DNA of 64,000 bases from Vitrella brassicaformis (Eukaryota; Sar; Vitrellaceae). Under the pieces are notes generated by a model. It was not told where the DNA came from. It searched no databases and saw only the letters and a list, made by a program, of their open reading frames with translations. The stretch is taken from assembly GCA_001179505.1 (NCBI GenBank), contig CDMY01001040.1, positions 52,699-116,698 on the forward strand. Reading direction: 5' to 3'. Position numbers and translations under genes: made by a program. The first letter of the stretch is position 1. Every line of letters begins with the position of its first letter. Below, piece by piece: positions 57,773 to 64,000 of the stretch.

Positions 57773-60133
57773 TCAGTGGTGTTGCCTCGCGGGGCTGTCG
57801 CCCGTGGCCGGCTCGGGTACGTCCAGCCTGGCCAGCTCCACCGCATGCTGGTGGTGGGTAGGTGACTTGGAACGCGTGGACGCGTCGGATGGCTGCAGCA
57901 GCGGGGATATCTCGGAGGTGGCATTGGCCGGCACCTGACCACACACACACACACACACACACACACAGGGAAGGGATGGGAGAGGGGAGGGTAGGAGAGG
58001 GTGCATGTGTTGTGTTGTGAATTGGGTGATTGTTCGTCTCGTCGGGCCCACCCACCCATTTGTATACGACTTGGTTCTTGTCGATCTTGATGCGCCTGTA
58101 CTCCCAATCGCCGCCAGCCATCTTGACGGGACCCTTGACACGAGCCGACTTTTCCTCTGCACACAACATAGATCACTTACACGGTGCATTTCCATGGAAC
58201 GTAGTACTTTTCGGTTTCTCCTTCTTGGTTGGGGCGCAGCACATGCACCAGACCTCCTCTTCGTCGGCGTCGATGTCCCTGCTTTGCGGCGAGGATGCGT
58301 CGGTCTTCTTCTCGCCCAGGTGCACCTCCACCGACTTGACCACGTCCACCCATATCTCGTCAATCTGATGACACACACATAAGACAAGGCACACAACGAT
58401 ATGTATGGCCGTGACGTGGAATCCCTTTCTGTGTCGGTGGGCTGACGCGTCACCTTCTCGTTGATGCGCCGTCGGGCGGACCCGGCAATCTTGCTCAGAA
58501 TGCACCTGCAATCCAGCGACCACATTGCCAACGCCGTGAACGTATCGGGACACACACCACACACACAAGAAGCGCCTTGACGTCCTTACCCCTCGAGGCA
58601 TCTGAAGCATGCCATGGATACGATGAAGGTGAAGTACAGCCAGTAGGCAAACTCCACCACCAGAATCAACCCGAAACGCTCCGTTGCAGGATCTGCAACA
58701 GCCAGACGGACCGGACACACACACAGATGATTGCATCGGCAGGCAGGACGCACAGGTGTGGTGCGGACGGGCGGGCGGGCGGACCTTGCAAGAGGGGGAT
58801 TCTCTTGTGCGTGGCGCGAGGGCAGCCGTACTGCACAGCACAGGAGCAGAGCAGCATACCGGGCACTCCTCATGGCCTTCCTGTGTGTTGGTGTCGTGTT
58901 GGTGTTGTGTTGCGTGAGTGGATGTCTTGCTTGCCATGAAAGAGACGGTTAGGTTGAAGAGCACGATGCCCCACGCCGGCAGCCAAAAGAACAACCACCC
59001 CGCCAGCCGCCTGCCATACCATGGACGGTATGGATGATGCGATGCCACACAAACAACACAACCAACGCCCATTGATCATCTCACCCACGGCACCACCCAA
59101 CTTACGTATCTACCTGCGGCATTGGACATCCCTCCTGACGTCCTGCACCAGCTTGATGGGCGTCTTCTTGTCCACCTGCCGCTCCAGCACGTACGCCCCA
59201 AGCCGGTTCTTGACGAGGGTGGGCATTGCCGTCACATCCCGCTTGAGCCAGGCGGTGCGCTCGGGTGGGACGGTGAAGGCCTCGCGCAGGTCCTGCTTGA
59301 GCTCGTGGAATCGCGTGTGCAGGGCGTCGATGACCTGCCCCTGCACCTCATCCTGGGCATGGTCCACCACAACCGTGATCAGCTGCAGGCAGGAACCATG
59401 AGGATGGACAAGAGACGCAGGGCTGCTGTGGTCTGTGTGGTTGGCTGGGAGACCTTGTTGATTCGGATGTTTCGAAGAATGGCAGCAGCGATGAGTCCGA
59501 GGAAGAGCAGGACGCTGAGGACCAGGGTGGCGAGGCCGAACAGACACCCGCCGAAGTTGGATGGCTTGAAGTCGGGGTCATGCACTATCTCGGCTGGCAT
59601 CAGGTGCGCCTGGCATGACATCCCATTCCATCCCATCCACACACACAGACAAACATGTCAAGCCGTTGTTGCCTCTTAGGTGTAGATGGGTGTGCGTACG
59701 TGTCTGAGTCTGGGTATGGCGAGGATGGATGCGCAGATCCACAGGAGGAGCATGAGAAACAGAAACCCACAAGCGGGACATGGGTACCTCGGGTCCCATC
59801 CACACATCCTGTCAACACACAAAACGGACAACAGAGATGCATCCCTCCCTCTCTCCCCCCTCAGTGGCAGTTTGTTCAGCTGACTGACTCGACTGACCCG
59901 ATGGGTTTGGGTGCGTCGACTTCGACGGCCACGTCCACATCCACCATATCCAGCTCCACGTGCTGCAGGTTTTCCAGCCCGCAGAACTTCTTGAAGTCCC
60001 GGGGACTGCTCGTCAGCGGCCGCCTCTCCACGGTCACTTCAGTGGGTGCGGCGTCGGCGCCGGCTGGCTGGGCCGCCTTGGGCGTCTCCTCTTGAGCCAG
60101 CTCCTGGAAGGCCGTCGGACTGAGGTCCACCAT
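57773..60133 (-). CDS. multi-TM protein with a CxxC motif near its N-terminus
   Basis: Ten exons (59898-60133, 59700-59808, 59454-59609, 59114-59382, 58931-59010, 58590-58692, 58454-58505, 58208-58364, 58056-58156, 57773-57934) give about 474 residues. An acidic soluble leader of about 75 residues precedes CGWDPRYPCPACGF, with one CxxC and a further Cys, directly followed by TM1 (LFLMLLLWICASILAI). TM2 is CLFGLATLVLSVLLFLGLIAAAIL. A hydrophilic domain of about 95 residues follows (VIDALHTRFHELKQDLREAF), then TM3 (LAGWLFFWLPAWGIVLFNLTVSF) and TM4 (GLILVVEFAYWLYFTFIVSMAC). A cytosolic-type tail contains WCMCC and Lys runs. The intron after 58931 has a GC donor. Metal binding by the N-terminal cysteines is plausible. 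No family is recognised. Confidence 0.72.
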
Positions 60134-61507
60134 GGTGCCCAATGGTCCGACACCTGCAGAATATTTTATACACACGGACACCCAACACAGCAAGAAGATG
60201 ATGAGGCAGTGCATGGAATGCGACTTGCACTGCAAACTGGCTCCGCGTATTCGTCATGTACTCTGTCTGAACATGCCTTGCTGCTGCACTGCACTGCCTA
60301 TCTGATGCATTCTCGTCGCATCATGCTGCTCTGACTCGCGAGGTGAGGTGCGACGCGCGACCTCGTGGCCTTGCCGCTGACTGTGGCATCCACCCGCCGT
60401 TCCTTACCTGTATGAGTATGAGCTTCTAAGGCCTCCAGAGCGAAGGCTTCAGAGGGCCCACATGCGACCTCTCGCAAGCTGATCTCAGACGACTGCTAGT
60501 GACTTCCCAATCGTCCTGACACGGGGCTAATGGCAGTAGAAGAAGGCGGTGGCTACGACGGGACGTCGCCTGGAAAATTGCGAGCTTATTGTGAAGTGAT
60601 CGACTCGAAAAGGCGGTTTTGTGATGGAAGTGGCGGTGCAGGCGTGTGAGCTCACAGTGTGCGTTTGTTTCCATTTAATATGCGACATGTGCCCGTCTTC
60701 GCTCTCATAGCTATCCCATCTCTCGGTGTGGGCTTCCGGGTACCGGCACTCACGGCAGCGACCGCCTGACGGATCTGATTTGATCAAGGCCGACGCCCAG
60801 CTGCCCTTGACGCGCCCATTTGCACTGACGAGGGGACGCGTGCGTCCTCACATCAGCCGATTCCTGGACGGAAACGGGACACTGCGGAGGACCGATGCGA
60901 AGTGCTCTCTAGGTGGGCAGGGAGGGGGGAGGGACGCAATCCCAGCACCACTGGCCTTGAACAGACAGCAAAGAGGCCATTCTCTGCCGTGGTGGCCATT
61001 GCAAAGCCTACTCATTGTCTGTCGGTGTGTCCTGCCTGCAGGATGTGCGACACTGTCCGTAACAATCCTCTAGCATCATCCCTTATCCGTGCCGCCTGAG
61101 AGCCACTTACCCACCCGAGATCGGACCAACCACGGAGGAAGGCGCCAGGAGGGACCTCTGCCCTTCTTCTATCTAGTACTTGCTTACTTAGCGGGCAGCG
61201 AGCGGCCCCACGCCAGCTGTCAATTTTCTCTTCCCCTTCCCTCGGGCGCGACACGACATCAAGCTCTTGGTGTCGTATTGATCCCGAGTAGGCAAAGGAC
61301 GGGTCGCACCACAGGGAGGCACAGCAGAGAGGATGCTGCTGAGCTGAGGTTGGTTTGTCTGTCTGTTGGTGTCTGTCGTTGCCCTGTGTGTCTCAGGTGC
61401 ATCCGTGCATCCGTGTGTCTTGCTTCCGCATTGTGCCTACTGCGGTGCCCCTCTTCGGCCTGCCCGCAGCATCGCTTTGCTTGAGTCACCCCCATAAGTC
61501 AATAGCC
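60134..61507. promoter_or_regulatory. 1.37-kb divergent intergenic region
   Basis: Lies between two divergent start codons. TGCGAGCT is at 60579-60586. Possible 5' UTR exons cannot be excluded. No gene is seen. Confidence 0.45.
60579..60586 (+). promoter_or_regulatory. TGCGAGCT promoter motif, copy 7
   Basis: In the context AATTGCGAGCTTATT, 446 bp from the minus-strand multi-TM gene start. Confidence 0.4.
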
Positions 61508-64000
61508 ATGGGCCTCATAGACATGGCCTACTCGACATACGACACCGCCGACGCACCTGCGCCGCCCCAGGACCCCACCCCCGCCCCCGCCCCAGCCCCC
61601 TCCATCCCCCCGATGCACAACACCTCTGACACGTCCGGCAGCAGCAGCAGCAGCAGCTGGGTTCCACTGCTCAAGGCCATCGCCAAGGAGTCCATCGAGA
61701 TGTACTGGATCGAGTTCGTCCTCTTCGCCGTCTTCCTCTGCGGCCTCATCATCTTCCAGTCTCGTAAGGGCCCGCGGCGCAAGGGACCTACCCCCAGACC
61801 CACCGGCAAGGCCAAGGACAGCAAGCAGGGCCAGAGGAGTGCCGCAGGCCCCCCCACCAGCCACCACTCCGTCACGACATCGCAGCCCGTGGCTTCTGCT
61901 TCTTCTCAGTACGGCCGGGGGAGCAGCAACAGCGGCAGCGGCAGCACGCAGGCGACCCGTTCGTCTCAGTCTCAGCGGAAGCAGCACAAGAAGAAGGACC
62001 GCAACTTGCCGCCATCGCAACACACATCCCCCGCCAACTCGGCTAGGGGATCGCCCGCTGAGCCCACGGTCAAGCCATCACAACAACACCAGCAGCAGCA
62101 GCAGCAGGGCAAAGACAACAGGGGGACAGAGGAGACCATGGTGGACCGCAAGGGAGGGGGGGAGAGGGACAGGGAGAGGGAGAGGGAGAGGGGCGGCCGG
62201 ACCCCCTCACTGCCGTCCACCTCGCCGAGCCTCAACCAAAGTGCGGCTGCATCGTCGCAGACGGTCGCCGCCACGGCTGAAAAGGCCACCTCGCCCATGC
62301 TGCCCTCCATCACGCAGACACACGGCCACGGCGGTGCCTCACTCGAGTCGACGCCATCCTCCAAGAGTGCCAGCGGCGTCTCCCACACACGCGATGCCGA
62401 CGACAACGGAGCCTCCCCCACCTTCTCTAAGGCCACCACGGAGGAGCAGCCCAGCCCGACACTCACCATCCTGCGGTCCTACCACCAGCATCACCAGCAG
62501 CATCAGCAGCAGCAGCAGTTGATCACGCCCGACTTGACCCCGCTTGCCTACGGCCACAATGCCAAGGCTGCTGTGTGCGGCATGAAAGAGGAGGAGCCCC
62601 CCAAGGCACCGGCAAATGACACGCTGCCCCACCTGCCCATGCACCAGCCCATCCACGTCAGCACCGTCAAGCCCAAGGGGCAGGCCCCACCTCCCCCGCC
62701 CGGCCTCACGGCACCCCCAGGCATGACACCCAACCCTAATACGAGCAGCCAGGCGGCCGCACCTGCTGGGCTCCGGTGCAAAGCCGCTCCGTGGGCCGCG
62801 GCTGCCGGTGCACCCACCGAGCAGAGCGAGAGGGCGCCTGAGACACAGCCGACCACCGAGTTCCCGCCCCTTGCAGCGGCGCTCTCCACCCACGACCAGC
62901 CGGTGCATGGTCCATCCCAGCACTCTGGTGCGACTTCGAGCAGCACGTCAGGTAGGACTGGTCGTGGCGAGCGGCGGGAGGGGCCGACGGGCAAGTTCAC
63001 GCTCAACATCAACCTCATGAGGGGGGAGACACCCAGCGTCACCATCACCCCCAACGCAAAGGATGTCAGCACCAAGTCAGCCAAGGCCAACAGCCCCACA
63101 CACACACACGCCCCTGTAGCCGACAGCCACGCCACCAACGGCACCCCTTTACCATCGCCGTCTCAGCCTGTGATCCCGACCATCATGCAGCGTCCCCAGC
63201 GGCAGCTGTCACCCACCCCGGGCCTGGAGGGGCAGAGCGGCACGTTCGACGAGTGTGTGGAGGCCATCGACAGCCAGGCCAAGGAGGGCAAGTGGGAGGG
63301 AGTCATCGAGGCATTCTACCGCCTGCGGCAGACGGAGAAGTTCCATCTCACCTCTTCCGCACTCACACAGCTTCAGAGGGGCACAACGCGCGGCTCCCAG
63401 ACGTGTGTCATCGACTCCGCCCGGATCGCCCTCCTCGCACAGGCCATCCTGAAGTGCTTGTCATCGTCAGGCGGCTTGTCTGGGAAGCTGCCGGCCCTCA
63501 ACCGACACGACACCACCACAGGCGGCGCGAAAGAGGGGGACAGCGACAGCACGGCCAAGGACAACAAGACCGACGAGAAGGGAGGGGGTGAGGAGAAGAA
63601 GGCCGATCCCGACCACCCCGCCCCCAGACCCTCCCAGGAGCACCCCGACATCCAGCTCATCGACGGCCTGCTTTTCGACTACATCCGGCGGCACACGGCG
63701 TGCATGAACTGCGAGTACCTCAACGCAGTGCTGGGGGTCATCGCACGGGACGGCGACATTTTCCTGATAGAGATGGTGGCCGAGGGGTTCGCCTCGCTGG
63801 GCGTGCGACCGAACGGGGCGTCGAATGCCCTGGTGCTGTCGGGTTACGCGAGGGCCAACATTGGCGGCGAGAAGGTGGCGGTAGCTCTGCAGAAGGTGCA
63901 GGGGGTGGATGGCAAGGGGGAGGGGGAGACGGCGGGGGGTGGGGGAGTGGGTGGGGTGCATCCGCGGTATCTGCTCACTCTGCTCAACCGGGCCGTCCTC
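61508..64000 (+). CDS. membrane-anchored, low-complexity protein with PPR-like repeats (3' end outside window)
   Basis: One open frame runs from ATG 61508-61510 to the window edge, at least 831 codons without an intron. After a Pro-rich N-terminus there is one TM segment at about residues 70-90 (WIEFVLFAVFLCGLIIF) followed by a strongly basic stop-transfer (RKGPRRKGP), so a type III or tail-out topology is likely. About 470 residues of Ser/Gln/His/Pro-rich disorder follow, including an RERERER run and Gln runs. From about residue 575 ordered helices appear: FDECVEAIDSQAKEGKWEGVIEAFYRLRQ, then MNCEYLNAVLGVIARDGDIFLIEMVAEGFASLGVRPNGASNALVLSGYARA. This spacing and the VRPN-type turn resemble pentatricopeptide (PPR) repeats, which bind organelle RNA, though a TM anchor is unusual for them. 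Confidence 0.7.
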   Translation, partial: MGLIDMAYSTYDTADAPAPPQDPTPAPAPAPSIPPMHNTSDTSGSSSSSSWVPLLKAIAKESIEMYWIEFVLFAVFLCGLIIFQSRKGPRRKGPTPRPTGKAKDSKQGQRSAAGPPTSHHSVTTSQPVASASSQYGRGSSNSGSGSTQATRSSQSQRKQHKKKDRNLPPSQHTSPANSARGSPAEPTVKPSQQHQQQQQQGKDNRGTEETMVDRKGGGERDRERERERGGRTPSLPSTSPSLNQSAAASSQTVAATAEKATSPMLPSITQTHGHGGASLESTPSSKSASGVSHTRDADDNGASPTFSKATTEEQPSPTLTILRSYHQHHQQHQQQQQLITPDLTPLAYGHNAKAAVCGMKEEEPPKAPANDTLPHLPMHQPIHVSTVKPKGQAPPPPPGLTAPPGMTPNPNTSSQAAAPAGLRCKAAPWAAAAGAPTEQSERAPETQPTTEFPPLAAALSTHDQPVHGPSQHSGATSSSTSGRTGRGERREGPTGKFTLNINLMRGETPSVTITPNAKDVSTKSAKANSPTHTHAPVADSHATNGTPLPSPSQPVIPTIMQRPQRQLSPTPGLEGQSGTFDECVEAIDSQAKEGKWEGVIEAFYRLRQTEKFHLTSSALTQLQRGTTRGSQTCVIDSARIALLAQAILKCLSSSGGLSGKLPALNRHDTTTGGAKEGDSDSTAKDNKTDEKGGGEEKKADPDHPAPRPSQEHPDIQLIDGLLFDYIRRHTACMNCEYLNAVLGVIARDGDIFLIEMVAEGFASLGVRPNGASNALVLSGYARANIGGEKVAVALQKVQGVDGKGEGETAGGGGVGGVHPRYLLTLLNRAVL

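Noticed and set aside
62339-63144. Minus-strand open frames opposite the terminal plus-strand gene
   Set aside because: The plus frame is open for more than 800 codons with a TM and PPR-like helices; the antisense frames look compositional.

Overview
The window looks like nuclear DNA of a photosynthetic alveolate-type protist. My best guess is a chromerid alga such as Vitrella; this is inferred from style and not proven. The evidence is GC-rich sequence, spliceosomal genes with many short GT-AG introns (the largest model has 32 exons), and two proteins with hydrophobic leaders followed by transit-like stretches, as expected for complex-plastid import. One of these is dihydroxy-acid dehydratase. 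Prokaryotic features (operons, Shine-Dalgarno sites, CRISPR, IS) are absent. Exon coordinates were built by hand from GT/AG sites and reading-frame continuity, so single junctions may be wrong even where the gene call is firm.

Layout, left to right. 1-792 (+) is the 3' end of an unrecognised gene. 1063-2278 (-) is a weak gene model. 2538-5848 (-) encodes a protein with two cyclic-nucleotide-binding domains, head-to-head with a MICU-type mitochondrial calcium-uptake regulator at 5976-7846 (+). 8511-9966 (-) is a one-TM, EF-hand-like protein. After about 3 kb of low-complexity, apparently gene-free DNA comes a Pumilio/PUF RNA-binding protein at 13115-19836 (-), interrupted by a 300-N assembly gap. 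RER1, an ER-Golgi retrieval receptor, is at 20487-21404 (+). A 1394-residue unrecognised low-complexity protein is at 22474-27095 (-). Plastid-type dihydroxy-acid dehydratase is at 27440-29993 (+), followed by an F-box-like membrane protein at 30336-31902 (+). A kelch-repeat locus at 32480-36445 (-) carries an in-frame TAG. A helical-repeat/TPR/SET-like gene is at 36542-40848 (+). A Pro-rich protein with a Lys-rich tail is at 41386-43931 (-), and a possible PH-fold protein at 44022-45935 (+). A complete PA200/Blm10 (PSME4) proteasome activator occupies 46507-56279 (-). A small plastid-leader protein is at 56689-57129 (+), a multi-TM protein with a CxxC motif at 57773-60133 (-), and the 5' part of a membrane-anchored, PPR-like protein at 61508-64000 (+).

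There is no operon or single pathway. The genes are a mix of housekeeping functions: calcium entry to mitochondria, ER retrieval, branched-chain amino acid synthesis, mRNA regulation and proteasome activation. From 5.8 kb onward most neighbours are divergent pairs, some separated by only 90-130 bp.

The most interesting non-coding signals are two. The 8-mer TGCGAGCT was found seven times, each time just upstream of a start codon. Many introns are CA-rich after the donor and TG-rich before the acceptor, so the two ends could base-pair. The stretch 32.5-40.8 kb has an in-frame stop and three apparent frame breaks, which point to sequence errors, recoding, unusually short introns or gene decay.
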